Source: Hormoscilla sp. GUM202 (GTDB taxonomy: Bacteria; Cyanobacteriota; Cyanobacteriia; Cyanobacteriales; Desertifilaceae). Taken from it: a DNA stretch of 64,000 nt. Position 1 is the first letter of the stretch, and each line of letters starts with the position of its first letter. Shown piece after piece: positions 39,145 to 47,890 of the stretch. Below the pieces are notes generated by a model, which was not told the DNA's origin, made no database searches, and saw nothing but the letters and a program-made list of their open reading frames with translations. The stretch is taken from contig RFFC02000003.1 in NCBI GenBank assembly GCA_005518205.2, positions 1-64,000 of the forward strand, read 5' to 3'. The position numbers and the translations under genes are program-made.

Positions 39145-40252
39145 AACTTGGCATCAATGGATATCAGCAGCCTTCTGGTGCTGATATCAGACCATTGCCA
39201 TACTCAAAAAACAGAAGATTGGCAAATATGACCTACGCAAAACGGTCATGAATATGGCTCCATCTTGGGTAACCAAAACTCCATATAGCCCCCGCCAATT
39301 AGCGGTATTTCAGGCTTATGAAGCACATAAAGCAGCAAGAAAAACAGGAGGAGATGCTAAATTTCGCTCAGTACGTACACCCGTTAAGTCTATCCGGTTT
39401 CAAAAAGATAACTGGAAGAAAGGAACGTTTTATCCAACACAGACCAAAGGATTAAGGTTCAAAGTAAGTGAGCAAATTATAGACAAAATGCATCACGAGC
39501 CTACTTTGGTATTAGATAGGAGACGTTGGTTTATCTGTTATGCCATAGACGCACCTAAACCAGAACCATTAGACAGTTGTCTAGCCATTGCCCTCGCTCC
39601 AGGCGTTAGGACATTTCTAACTGGGTTTGACGGTCAAGAAATTTGGGAAGTTGGCAGGTCGGATATGGGTCGGATATATCGGTTAGCCAGTCACCTAGAT
39701 CGGCTAATGTCTCGAATCTGCTTATCTAAAGGACGCCAATTCAAGCGGTTACGGTACCGTCTGCGAAAAGCCGCACAGAAGATTCGGGTTAAGATCCGTA
39801 ATCTTGTAGATGAACTTCACAAAAAAGCAGCCAACTATTTATGTACAAAGTACAAAGTCATATTTTTGCCTACATTTGAGGTTCAAAATATGGTCAAACG
39901 AGGCAAGCGACGGTTGTCAACTAAGACAGCACGTAAAATGGTTACATGGTCTCATTACCGTTTTAAGCAAACGTTGAAGCATCAAGCAGCTAAGTATGGC
40001 TGTGTTGTAGTAGACGTGACGGAAGAGTACACCAGCACAACCTGTTCAAAATGTGGTCATATTCACTCAAAATTAGGAGGGAACAAACGATTTGTTTGCC
40101 CCTCCTGTGGTCACAACATTGGTCGTGATATCAATGGCGCTTTCAACAGAATGTTGAAGGCTTTGAGAGATACCTCCGCATCTGGCGTGATTTCATTCCA
40201 GATTGTGCCATACCATGAAACTTCCGGCAATTGCCAGATTTTTCCGGGTTAA
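39056..40252 (+). pseudogene. tnpB: TnpB RNA-guided nuclease homologue with stop codon and lost RuvC-I aspartate
   Basis: TnpB is the RNA-guided nuclease of IS200/605 and IS607 elements. The N-terminus is readable from 39056 (SKKIRVYPETALAKTWHQW), but a TGA at 39182-39184 cuts it; the rest is open from about 39185 on. In the RuvC-I motif the usual ALDPGVRT reads ALAPGVRT: codon GCT at 39596-39598 replaces the Asp. The RuvC-II Glu (FLPTFE), the zinc finger (CSKCG and CPSCG) and the RuvC-III Asp (GRDINGAFN) are kept. The product would be a nuclease-dead protein if translated from an internal ATG (39248). Confidence 0.88.
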
Positions 40253-40453
40253 ATGTATCTGAATCTATATCAAGAAACTCTACAGCCTATTCAGGATCGC
40301 CTCAATGACCTGCGCTCAAAACTGGAGGCAATTTCTGAGGCCCTCAACCAAGTTCAGGAAACGGGTGACTATCAACTTCAGGCGATCGCGGAAATGCAGC
40401 AAACTATTGCCAGTCTGACTAACCAGCAATCTACTCAATTAGTCCCCTCCTGA
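40253..40453 (+). CDS. Small coiled-coil protein (66 aa)
   Basis: The frame starts directly after the tnpB stop and encodes an amphipathic helix (LYQETLQPIQDRLNDLRSKLEAISEALNQVQETG, given by its ends). The 3' end overlaps the end of tilS on the other strand by 15 bases. It may be a genuine small gene or the tail of a gene cut by the IS607 insertion. Codon use looks coding. Confidence 0.5.
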   Translation: MYLNLYQETLQPIQDRLNDLRSKLEAISEALNQVQETGDYQLQAIAEMQQTIASLTNQQSTQLVPS

Positions 40454-41443
40454 ATTTGGGTTCTGGCCTGAGGTGAGCATGATCCAGGGGTCTTCTACTC
40501 GGGCGATCGCCCCCCCGGGAAAAGGATCGGTGTTGGACCGGTTGGGGGCTGATATCAGGGTGCGAACTTTCTCTATCTGGTCAAAGCTAGGACAGCGGGA
40601 TAGGGCCATTGTCAAAAATTGTCGCAGTACGCGGCGCTGGAGGGCCAAGGGGACTGCACCCAATATCCGACGATTTAAGCCTGGTTGACTGGGATGTTCT
40701 GCCTGCTCTCGGATCTGGGTGGCTGTCTCTTCTAGATACTCTACTTCCGCTTGCAGCAATTCTGCTGTCTTCGCCAAGTTCTCTTCGGCTTTGAGGTTGA
40801 CATGTTGCTGTAAATACGGGATTATATCATGGCGAATCCGATTGCGGGCATATTTCAAATCTTGGTTGGTGCTGTCTTCCCAGATGGTCAGGTGGAACTG
40901 GTGGCAAAAGGCCCCTGTTTGACTGCGGGTGATTTCTAGCAGGGGACGGACTAGCTGGATGCCAGCTTCCAGGGGGCGTTTCCAGGTTAAGGCTTGTAAA
41001 CCGTCGGCTCCGCTGCCCCGCATCAGGTTGTATAGCAGGGTTTCCGCCCGATCGCTCGCGGTGTGTCCGGTGACGATGTACTCCTGCCCGTACTTGATGG
41101 CGATCGCGCTTAGGGCCTGATAGCGCCACTGCCTGGCTGCTGCTTCACTATTTAAGGCTTCGGTAGCTGTCTGTTGGTAATATGGGAGCGCCCAAGTTTG
41201 AGCCAGCTTTTCTACGTGCTGGGCGTTGGCCTGGGAGTCCCCACGCCAGCGATGATCGCAGTGGGCGATCGCCAGTTCCCACCCCCATTTGGGTTGCAAG
41301 TCTACCAGTAATTTTATTAAACATAGAGAGTCTTGTCCCCCCGATACTGCCACCAGGATGGGGCTGTTTTTGGGCAGGAGTTGGCGCGATCGCAATGTCC
41401 GATGTAGTTGGGCGTGAAGTTCTGTCCAACCTTGCTTTGCCAT
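40439..41443 (-). CDS. tilS: tRNA(Ile)-lysidine synthase
   Basis: TilS attaches lysine to C34 of the minor tRNA-Ile with CAU anticodon, changing its reading from AUG to AUA. The 334-residue protein has the PP-loop motif AVSGGQDSLCLIKLL (residues about 33-47), HCDHRWRGDSQANAQ and the downstream GHTASDRAETLLYNLMRGSG, all diagnostic. The short C-terminal part is usual for cyanobacterial TilS. An R1 hairpin lies 16 bp upstream of the start. Confidence 0.96.
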   Translation of the reverse strand: MAKQGWTELHAQLHRTLRSRQLLPKNSPILVAVSGGQDSLCLIKLLVDLQPKWGWELAIAHCDHRWRGDSQANAQHVEKLAQTWALPYYQQTATEALNSEAAARQWRYQALSAIAIKYGQEYIVTGHTASDRAETLLYNLMRGSGADGLQALTWKRPLEAGIQLVRPLLEITRSQTGAFCHQFHLTIWEDSTNQDLKYARNRIRHDIIPYLQQHVNLKAEENLAKTAELLQAEVEYLEETATQIREQAEHPSQPGLNRRILGAVPLALQRRVLRQFLTMALSRCPSFDQIEKVRTLISAPNRSNTDPFPGGAIARVEDPWIMLTSGQNPNSGGD

Positions 41444-41455
41444 ATGCTATCTTCG

Positions 41456-41517
41456 TTGTCAGCCCGCAGGGGGTTCAAACCCCCTGCTAATAGCTGAAGT
41501 CGGTTAAAACCGACTAA
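41456..41517. repeat. R1 double hairpin upstream of tilS
   Basis: GTCAGCCCGCAGGGGGTTC, its mirror AACCCCCTGCTAATAGC, and AGTCGGTTAAAACCGACT. It differs from the copy at 16289 by compensating changes in the first stem (CAGGGGG with CCCCCTG), which suggests that pairing is maintained. Confidence 0.9.
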
Positions 41518-41630
41518 TATCATAATGATTAAACTATTTGTAGCATATTTTGACAAAATGGTATAAGACAATCATACATAATACTTTTCGAGAGGTGGTT
41601 CGGTAGGACAAGTTCTGGTATAATACGAAA

Positions 41631-42050
41631 ATGTCAGCAAAAGATATCTTTCACAACACGGTCCGTTTGGCCTTGGAAAAAGATGGGTGGACAATAAATA
41701 GCGACCCATTATATTTAAAACCCAGTTTGCGCGTTAAAATCAAAATAGACTTATCTGCAGAAAAGTTAATCTCGGCAGATAAGGGAAAATCTTTGATCGC
41801 CGTGGAGATCAAAAGTTTTGTAGGTTGATCGACAATCTCGGAATTTCACACAGCAGTGGGGCAGTATTTTAACTATCGTAAAGCCTTGGAAAAACTCGAA
41901 CCTGAACGAGTTTTGTATTTAGCCATCCCTACGGATGTTTATCAGACTTTTTTGACAGATCCATTCGTCCAAGATATCATTGATAGCGTGCCGATGAAAT
42001 TGTTAGTTTTTCTCAGCGATGAGCAGGAGATAGCGTTATGGAAAGAATAG
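41631..42050 (+). pseudogene. xisH: XisH (copy 4) with in-frame stop
   Basis: The gene reads MSAKDIFHNTVRLALEKDGWTINSDP, IDLSAEKLISADKGKSLIAVEIKSFVG, then TGA at 41826-41828, then continues in the same frame as STISEFHTAVGQYFNYRKALEKL to the normal C-terminus. The stop follows directly after the nuclease-like strand with the presumed catalytic Glu and Lys. A single base change explains it. The end overlaps xisI by 13 bases. Confidence 0.85.
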
Positions 42051-42373
42051 ATTACTACCGAGATGCGATCGAAAAAATAATTCAGCAACACGCAGTCGAG
42101 CAAAATCCCAAAGACGCCGATCGAGTTCAAGTTGTTTTCGATCGCACCCGGGACAACTACTTATTATTATATGTAGGATGGGACGGTGAAGAAAGAATCT
42201 ATGGCTGTCCGATTCACATTAATATTAGCAATGGTAAAATCTGGGTTCAACAAGATTTTACTGAGGAGGGTCTCGCTAACCAGTTAGTAGAATTAGGCGT
42301 CCCGAACACGGATATTGTCTTGGGTTTCAGATCCCCTTATGTCCGACAATTTACGGGGTTTGCTGTTGCCTGA
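42038..42373 (+). CDS. xisI: XisI protein (copy 4)
   Basis: The 111-residue protein is complete (MERIDYYRDAIEKIIQQHA to FRSPYVRQFTGFAVA) and has the family motifs LLLYVGWDGEERIYGC and KIWVQQDFTEEGLANQLVELGVP. It is only moderately similar to copies 1 to 3, so this pair is an independent lineage and not a recent duplicate. The partner XisH is interrupted by a stop codon. Confidence 0.92.
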   Translation: MERIDYYRDAIEKIIQQHAVEQNPKDADRVQVVFDRTRDNYLLLYVGWDGEERIYGCPIHINISNGKIWVQQDFTEEGLANQLVELGVPNTDIVLGFRSPYVRQFTGFAVA

Positions 42374-42624
42374 AATCCAATTCCCTTTTACCATGCGATC
42401 GCAACAGATGTTCAGTTCAGACGATCGATGTCATACTTTGTGCCCCGGCGCGACCCCAGGTGACAGAGGCAGTTTTTTGACGCAATCGGTCACTTGAATG
42501 ATGCCTATATGGAAGAACTAGCAATAGCTTTGGGTACAATTGGGGTTGTCCCTATAGGAAAGAGCGATCGCTCTTTTCTGTAGTCGGAACGCGATCGCTC
42601 TTTTCTGTAGTCTATGCCGCCTCG
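42374..42624. other. Spacer with HIP1-centred palindromes
   Basis: Two palindromes of the form AGCGATCGCTCTTTTCTGTAG stand at about 42563 and 42592. They may serve as a bidirectional terminator between xisI and the Uma2 gene on the other strand. No gene is supported. Confidence 0.45.
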
Positions 42625-43206
42625 CTATTCTGCCTCCAGTCCCTCCAAAACCACATCCTCATAAAGCATCTCGATGGGAAAACTCAAATCGACCGAAGTT
42701 AAATTCACCTCATCCCCTGCGGCGTAATTAGATATTTCCCAAAACCCATTTTTCTGAGGTCGAAAGCACTCCACTGTCATCTCTTCTGCATCTATCAAGA
42801 GGTATTCTTTCAAACTAGAAATGCGGCGATAATTTTGAAACTTTTTGCCCCTGTCAACAGCTTCTGTTCCCGGAGACAAAACCTCAACAATTAAGCAAGG
42901 ATGATAAATTACTTTAGTGGCACGCCTGTCTCTTTCATCGCAACTTACCATGACATCGGGATAATAAAAAGGCCCTTTTTCAGATACCCCTAGTTTGGCA
43001 TCTGCTATTAATACTTTACACCCTTTACCCCGCAGATGAGTTTTTAAAGCTGTTGCCAAATTAAGAGCAATGTCATTATGAGGAATAGTTCCTCCAGTCA
43101 TGGCAAAAACTCGACCGTCCATATATTCATATTTAATCGGCTGTTTCTCCTCCCAGTCGAAGTATTCTTGGGGAGTCATTTTGGCCTCTTTGGGCATTGC
43201 TACCAT
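42625..43206 (-). CDS. Uma2 family endonuclease
   Basis: The 193-residue protein begins MVAMPKEAKMTPQEYFDWEEKQPIKYEYMDG (ends given), with the family's start, and carries YPDVMVSCDERD (about 91-102), LIVEVLSPGTEAVDRG (about 120-135) and KFQNYRRISSLKEYLLID. These give the Asp, Glu and Lys expected for a PD-(D/E)XK site. A second ATG four codons downstream is possible. The gene is intact. Confidence 0.92.
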   Translation of the reverse strand: MVAMPKEAKMTPQEYFDWEEKQPIKYEYMDGRVFAMTGGTIPHNDIALNLATALKTHLRGKGCKVLIADAKLGVSEKGPFYYPDVMVSCDERDRRATKVIYHPCLIVEVLSPGTEAVDRGKKFQNYRRISSLKEYLLIDAEEMTVECFRPQKNGFWEISNYAAGDEVNLTSVDLSFPIEMLYEDVVLEGLEAE

Positions 43207-43306
43207 TGTTCGTCTCCTGGTAATTTAGGTTCTATTTGATTTTAACATAAAGGAGGGCGATCGCCTGGTGGTGAGAAACCCTCTCGTCGGACGCTCGCCA
43301 TTTTTG

Positions 43307-43648
43307 CTATGCTACAGATATTTGCTCTGGTTGTTCGTCAATGTTGTCCCGCGCCAAAAACTCCGAAAGTAACTTAAAGAATAAATTAAATGCTTCTTTT
43401 TCATCATGACTGTAGAAGCGAATAATTTTTGCCCAAGAATTGACCGTCTCTACCTGAAATCTTTTTTGCAACCAAGGCTGAAACTCTCGATAAAATTCTA
43501 TTTCCTTATCCTTTAATTCCACTGAAAGTTCATTTCTCGCAAACTCATATCCTACCATAAAAAAGTAGAGTGCGTCAAGGTTAGCACTACCAATGTACAT
43601 CCCCGGTCTCTCTTGGATTTTTGGCAACAATTCATACAATCCGCTCAT
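43307..43648 (-). CDS. Putative immunity protein
   Basis: The 113-residue product begins MSGLYELLPKIQERPGMYIGSANLDALYFFMVGYEF (ends given). The RPGMYIG pattern followed by a hydrophobic helix is typical of small immunity-type proteins in bacterial toxin loci. A strong ribosome site (GGAGG, six bases before ATG) is present. It lies 31 bp downstream of a papain-fold toxin-like gene, the standard toxin-immunity order. Confidence 0.6.
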   Translation of the reverse strand: MSGLYELLPKIQERPGMYIGSANLDALYFFMVGYEFARNELSVELKDKEIEFYREFQPWLQKRFQVETVNSWAKIIRFYSHDEKEAFNLFFKLLSEFLARDNIDEQPEQISVA

Positions 43649-43679
43649 ATTTGCCCTCCGATGATGTTTTCAGAATATT

Positions 43680-44030
43680 TTACAATTCCTCTAGTTCTTC
43701 AATGATAAATTGTTCGCTGGGACAATGGAAATCATTAATCCAATTAAGTCTTGACATTCCTGACGTAGATAGATTATCAAAAACTCGTCCCTCCACTTCA
43801 ACTCCATAATGGACCCCGTTATTGGTAATTGACTGTTCCGGGTTCAGGCGATCGCTAACTATGTAGAATTCCCGAGGATTCCTGGTTCTAAGTTTGAGCA
43901 GTTTTCCTTCAATTCCATTTTCATCTAACCATGTTATAACTGCACGGGCACATTTGTCACATTCAAGAATTGAAAACTTCTCGACTATCTTGCCGATTTC
44001 TCGATCGACCTCTTCTCTAGAAAACTTCAC
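43680..44030 (-). CDS. Papain-fold toxin-like protein (Tox-PL-2 type)
   Basis: The 116-residue protein carries a Cys pair in LECDKCARAVITWL (Cys24, Cys27), a His in NNGVHYGVEVEGRVFDN (His74) and an Asp/Asn at 85-86, which match the Cys-His-Asp order of papain-fold toxin 2 domains found at the C-termini of polymorphic toxins. Here the domain stands alone, without any delivery domain. The start is GTG at 44030 with AAAGGA close upstream. A stand-alone housekeeping deamidase or peptidase role cannot be excluded. Confidence 0.6.
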   Translation of the reverse strand: MKFSREEVDREIGKIVEKFSILECDKCARAVITWLDENGIEGKLLKLRTRNPREFYIVSDRLNPEQSITNNGVHYGVEVEGRVFDNLSTSGMSRLNWINDFHCPSEQFIIEELEEL

Positions 44031-44137
44031 AATCCTTTCACCCTAACCAGAAACAAATATACCCTAGTATAACATATCCCGAGACCCTCTCATAAGGGCG
44101 ATCGCCCTTGTTGGCAGTGGCTGCGATCGCCATTGGG

Positions 44138-44473
44138 TTAGGAGATGGCGTAACCGGTATGGGGACGGACATCTGGCGGATGAAACCCCAGGACGATATC
44201 TGATTTCGGAACCCCTGCTTCCACCAATTCATCGGTGATGCCATCTGCGATACCATCCCGTTGAATCCATATTTTCCCATCGATAATCTGAACGTGGGTA
44301 ATGCAGCCGTGAACTCTACGTTCCCTATCCCAGCCAACAATTATTAGCATAAAATGAGTTTCCTGAGAATCGGCGATCGCGTAGCTTTGGATATCGCCGT
44401 GACTGTATCCAATCTTAGCATGACCTTCGAGAATCTCGCGAATTAATTTGGCATATTCATCTACTCTATCCAT
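44138..44473 (-). CDS. xisI: XisI protein (copy 3)
   Basis: The 111-residue product differs from copy 2 in only a few residues (for example DSQETHFMLIIVGWDRERR). All family motifs are intact. Nucleotide similarity to copies 1 and 2 extends over the whole gene and slightly beyond its end, so the three arose by recent duplication. Confidence 0.92.
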   Translation of the reverse strand: MDRVDEYAKLIREILEGHAKIGYSHGDIQSYAIADSQETHFMLIIVGWDRERRVHGCITHVQIIDGKIWIQRDGIADGITDELVEAGVPKSDIVLGFHPPDVRPHTGYAIS

Positions 44474-44878
44474 TGCACAATTTCCTCCCTTTTGGCATCA
44501 AAAACTATCAATTTGAGCTGATTCTTGCGAATTGCGATTTGAGCAATTTTCTCCGGGAAAAAATCAGAATAAATCTCATTCCGAATCGCTAGATATAACG
44601 TGCGATCGGACTCCGATAGGAGATTCTTCCAGCAACCCTCGATAAAGGACATACTGACCGAGAGCATTTTGTAAGTCTTGCACGGGAGAGGGACGGATAA
44701 AACTTTTCTCCTCCACTGCAATACGTCGCTGGTCCTTTTCCGCTGCAAAAAATTTCTCCGATCCGAGATCCACATAAACATTTCGCTCTCCAACAGCAGT
44801 TGACGGATCCGATGTAATGGTCCATCCGTCTTCGATCAACGCTGTTTTAACAATTTCGTGGTAGATATCTTTCGCCAT
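44461..44878 (-). pseudogene. xisH: XisH (copy 3), frameshifted
   Basis: The start MAKDIYHEIVKTALIEDGWTITSDP is complete and includes the block missing in copy 2. After YVLYRGLLEES the frame shifts (near 44620) and the first reading ends as PIGVRSHVISSDSE; the proper end RTLYLAIRNEIYSDFFPEKIAQ to IVQWIE is in the neighbouring frame. A few inserted bases around CGATCGGACTCCGATAGG account for it. In addition the usual AVEVKSF reads AVEEKSF. Confidence 0.88.
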
Positions 44879-45020
44879 CCCAAAATTACCCGATCCTATC
44901 CGATCTTCACGACTATCTCTATCTTAGCATATCCCGGGCGATCGCGTGGTTACCATCACCTTCCTCTCACCCTAACATATCCCGAGACCCTCTCATAATT
45001 GCGATCGCCCTTTGGAGTCG

Positions 45021-45324
45021 TCAAGCCCTAGCATCGGGAGCATCGTATCCCTCTCCCCTAATCCCCTGGGCCTCCATCTGTGAAATAATCTGCAAACTCA
45101 TTTCATTTGATAACGAGTCTTGCCGATTTTCAATCTGGACTTGCTGTAAAAATATCCAATAATTCTGTAAAACAGTCTGAGTATTGGGATGATCGAGTCC
45201 AAGTTGTGAAATCAGAATAGTTACAGCTTCGGTATACAGGGGTTCGGCTTGGTCGTATTGCCCTTGGGATCTGTAGAGTCCTGCCAGGTTATTGAAACTG
45301 GTGGCCACATTTGGATGTGCGGAC
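45021..45324 (-). pseudogene. TPR gene 3' fragment (third copy)
   Basis: The frame reads GSAHPNVATSFNNLAGLYRSQ, one and a half TPRs, then a C-terminal region ending YDAPDARA that differs from those of the two complete neighbours. The 5' side is cut by a palindromic repeat (CTTGCGGGAGCGCAGCGC) at 45327. An ATG inside (45308) could permit translation of 95 residues, but the protein is clearly a remnant. Confidence 0.75.
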
Positions 45325-45326
45325 CC

Positions 45327-45408
45327 TTGCGGGAGCGCAGCGCAATCCCTTTCAAGGTATATACAGGCGAGCGTCGAGTCTGACAGTGGGCACGGCCCAC
45401 CCTACTGG
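45327..45408. repeat. Duplicated 82-bp flank of the TPR genes
   Basis: The segment from CTTGCGGGAGCGCAGCGC through GGGCACGGCCCACCC to the TPR gene stop recurs at about 47809-47892 with hardly any change. It contains two hairpins. It marks the downstream junction of a tandem gene duplication. Confidence 0.85.
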
Positions 45409-47598
45409 CTATAGATTAAAACTGCCGAAGCCTTTGTTGTTCTTGCTCTTTTTCTTTTTCTTCTTAGTAGTCCCGCCGCTGTAGCCCCACTCGTTAGATA
45501 ACTCCCCTTGCCGATTTTTAAGAGCGACTTGCTGTAAAAATATCAGGTAGTTCTGCTGAATCTGCTGAGTAAGGGGATGATCTTGTCCTAGTTGTGAACT
45601 CAGAATAGTTACAGCTTCCTTAAATAGGGGTTCTGCTTCGGCGTATCGCCCTTGGGACCTGTAGAGTAAAGCCAAGTTGTTGAGACTTTGAGCCACTGAG
45701 GGATGTTTCGACCCCAGCAGTTGCTTAGACATCTCCAAGGCTTCCTTATACAGGGGTTCGGCTTCGGCGTATCGCCCTTGGGACCTGTAGAGTTCTGCCA
45801 GGTTGTTGAGACTGGTGGCCACATCGGGATGTTTCGACCCCAGCAGTTGCTTATACATCTCCAAGGCTTCCTTATACAGGGGTTCGGCTTCGGCGTATCG
45901 CTTTTGGGAGTAGTAGAGTCCTGCCAGGTTGTTGAGACTGGCGGCCACATTTGGATGTTTCGACCCCAGCAGTTGCTTAAACATCTCCAAGGCTTCCTTA
46001 TACAGAGGTTCGGCTTCGGCGTATCGCCCTTGGGAGGAGTAGAGTTCTGCCATGTTGTTGAGACTGGCGGCCACATTTGGATGTTCCGACCCCAGCAGTT
46101 GCTTAGACATCTCCAAGGCTTCCTTAAACAGGGGTTCGGCTTCGGCGTATCGCCCTTGGGAGAAGTAGAGTTCTGCCATGTTGTTGAGACTGGCGGCCAC
46201 ATCGGGATGTTTCGACCCCAGCAGTTGCTTAGACATCTTCAAGGCTTCCTTATACAGGGGTTCGGCTTTGGCGTATCGCCCTTGGGAGCCGTAGAGTCCT
46301 GCCAGGTCGCTGAGACTGTTGGCCACATCGGGATGTGCGGACCCCAGCAGTTGCTTTCTTATCTTCAAGACTTCGCGATACATAGGTTCGGCTTCGGCGT
46401 ATCGCCCTTGGGAGTAGTAGAGTAAAGCCAGGTTGTTGAGACTGCTGGCCACATGGGGATGTGCGGACCCCAGCAGTTGCTTTCTCATCTCCAAGGCTTC
46501 CTTATACAGAGGTTCGGCTTCGGCGTATCGCCCTTGGGAGTAGTAGAGTCCTGCCAGGTTGTGGAGACTTTGGGCCACTGAGGGATGTTTCGACCCCAGC
46601 AGTTGCTTAAACATCTCCAAGGCTTCCTTATACAGGGGTTCGGCTTCGGCGTATCGCTCTTGGGAGTAGTAGAGTAAAGCCAAGTTGTTGAGACTTTGGG
46701 CCACAGAAGGATGTGCGGACCCCAGCAGTTGCTTAAACATCTTCAAAGCTTTCTTAAACAGGGGTTCGGCTTCGGCGTATCGCCCTTGGGAGTAGTAGAG
46801 TCCTGCCAGGTTGTTGAGACTTTGGGCCACATCGGGATGTTTCGACCCCAGCAGTTGCTTAAACATCTCCAAGGCGTCCTTAAACAGGGGTTCTGCTTCG
46901 GCGTATCGCCCTTGGGACTTGTAGAGTCCTGCCAGGTTGTTGAGACTTTGGGCCACATCGGGATCTTTCGACCCCAGCAGTTGCTTTCTCATCTCCAAGG
47001 CTTCGGTAAGCAGGGGTTCGGCTTTGGCGTATTGCCCTTGGGACTTGTAGAGTAAAGCCAAGTTGTTGAGACTGGTGGCCACATCGGGATCTTTTGACCC
47101 CAGCAGTTGCTTAGACATCTCCAAGGCGTCCTTAAACAGGGGTTCTGCTTCGGCGTATCGCCCTTGGGACTTGTAGAGTAAAGCCAAGTTGTTGAGACTG
47201 GTGGCCACATCGGGATCTTTCGACCCCAGCAGTTGCTTAGACATCTCCAAGGCGTCCTTATACAAGGGTTCTGCTTCGGCGTATCGCCCTTGGGACCTGT
47301 AGAGTTCTGCCAGGTCGCTGAGACTGTTGGCCACATCGGGATGTTTCGACCCCAGCAGTTGCTTTCTCATCTTCAAGGCTTTCTTAAACAGGGGTTCGGC
47401 TTTGGCGTATCGCCCTTGGTCCGAGTAGAGTTTTGCCAGGTCGCTGAGACTGGTGGCCACATCGGGATGTTCCGACCCCAGCAGTTGCTTTCTCATCTCC
47501 AAGGCTTCCTTAAACAGGGGTTCTGCTTCGGCGTATCGCCCTTGGGACATGTAGAGTTCTGCCCGGCTGTTGAGACTGGCCGTATAATCATTCGACAT
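45409..47598 (-). CDS. TPR protein with 16 repeats of 42 residues
   Basis: The 729-residue protein is a first unit of 40 residues, fifteen units of exactly 42 residues with the kinesin-light-chain-type consensus GSxHPDVAxSLNNLAxLYxSQG (then RYAEAEPLYKEALEMxKQLL), and a 59-residue tail with NEWGYSGG followed by a run of six lysines and KGFGSFNL. No membrane or enzymatic domain is visible, so it is probably a cytoplasmic scaffold with a basic tail. AGGAGG stands seven bases before the ATG. The leader up to GCATTATA is identical to that of the next TPR gene. Confidence 0.92.
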   Translation of the reverse strand: MSNDYTASLNSRAELYMSQGRYAEAEPLFKEALEMRKQLLGSEHPDVATSLSDLAKLYSDQGRYAKAEPLFKKALKMRKQLLGSKHPDVANSLSDLAELYRSQGRYAEAEPLYKDALEMSKQLLGSKDPDVATSLNNLALLYKSQGRYAEAEPLFKDALEMSKQLLGSKDPDVATSLNNLALLYKSQGQYAKAEPLLTEALEMRKQLLGSKDPDVAQSLNNLAGLYKSQGRYAEAEPLFKDALEMFKQLLGSKHPDVAQSLNNLAGLYYSQGRYAEAEPLFKKALKMFKQLLGSAHPSVAQSLNNLALLYYSQERYAEAEPLYKEALEMFKQLLGSKHPSVAQSLHNLAGLYYSQGRYAEAEPLYKEALEMRKQLLGSAHPHVASSLNNLALLYYSQGRYAEAEPMYREVLKIRKQLLGSAHPDVANSLSDLAGLYGSQGRYAKAEPLYKEALKMSKQLLGSKHPDVAASLNNMAELYFSQGRYAEAEPLFKEALEMSKQLLGSEHPNVAASLNNMAELYSSQGRYAEAEPLYKEALEMFKQLLGSKHPNVAASLNNLAGLYYSQKRYAEAEPLYKEALEMYKQLLGSKHPDVATSLNNLAELYRSQGRYAEAEPLYKEALEMSKQLLGSKHPSVAQSLNNLALLYRSQGRYAEAEPLFKEAVTILSSQLGQDHPLTQQIQQNYLIFLQQVALKNRQGELSNEWGYSGGTTKKKKKKSKNNKGFGSFNL

Positions 47599-47639
47599 AT
47601 CGTTCCTCCTTTGTAGATTTGTTAAGCATTATAGATGTG

Positions 47640-47800
47640 CGGACGACCCCAGCAGTTGCTTAAACATCTCCAAGGCTTTCTTGTACAGAGGTTCGGCTTC
47701 GGCATATCGCCCTTGGGATCTGTAGAGTTCTGCCAGATTATTGAAACTGGTGGCCACATTTGGATGTGCGGACCCCAGCAGTTGCTTTCTTTCCGCTCAT
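47640..47800 (-). pseudogene. TPR gene fragment between the two complete genes
   Basis: One complete repeat and parts of a second (GSAHPNVATSFNNLAELYRSQG to LEMFKQLLG) are readable, with no start and no stop of their own. The sequence at its edge (GTGGCCACATTTGGATGTGCGGACC) is the same as at 45300-45325. It is scar DNA of the gene duplication. Confidence 0.75.
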
Positions 47801-47890
47801 CGTACCCCTTGCGGGAGCGCAGCGCAATCCCTTTCAAGGTATATACAGGCGAGCGTCGAGTCTGACAGTGGGCACGGCCCACCCTACTGG

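Larger units (their letters stand above)
38532..40252 (+). mobile_element. Dead IS607-type element (serine recombinase plus TnpB)
   Basis: The two overlapping genes in the order serine recombinase then TnpB are the layout of IS607 elements. Such elements have no inverted ends, so the limits are approximate. Both genes are damaged: a frameshift in tnpA, a stop codon and a catalytic substitution in tnpB. Confidence 0.75.

Noticed and set aside
38539..39184. Two overlapping independent genes
   Set aside because: They are the two halves of a frameshifted IS607 recombinase plus the start of tnpB.
40827..41120. Frames opposite tilS
   Set aside because: They lie fully inside tilS and have no family character.
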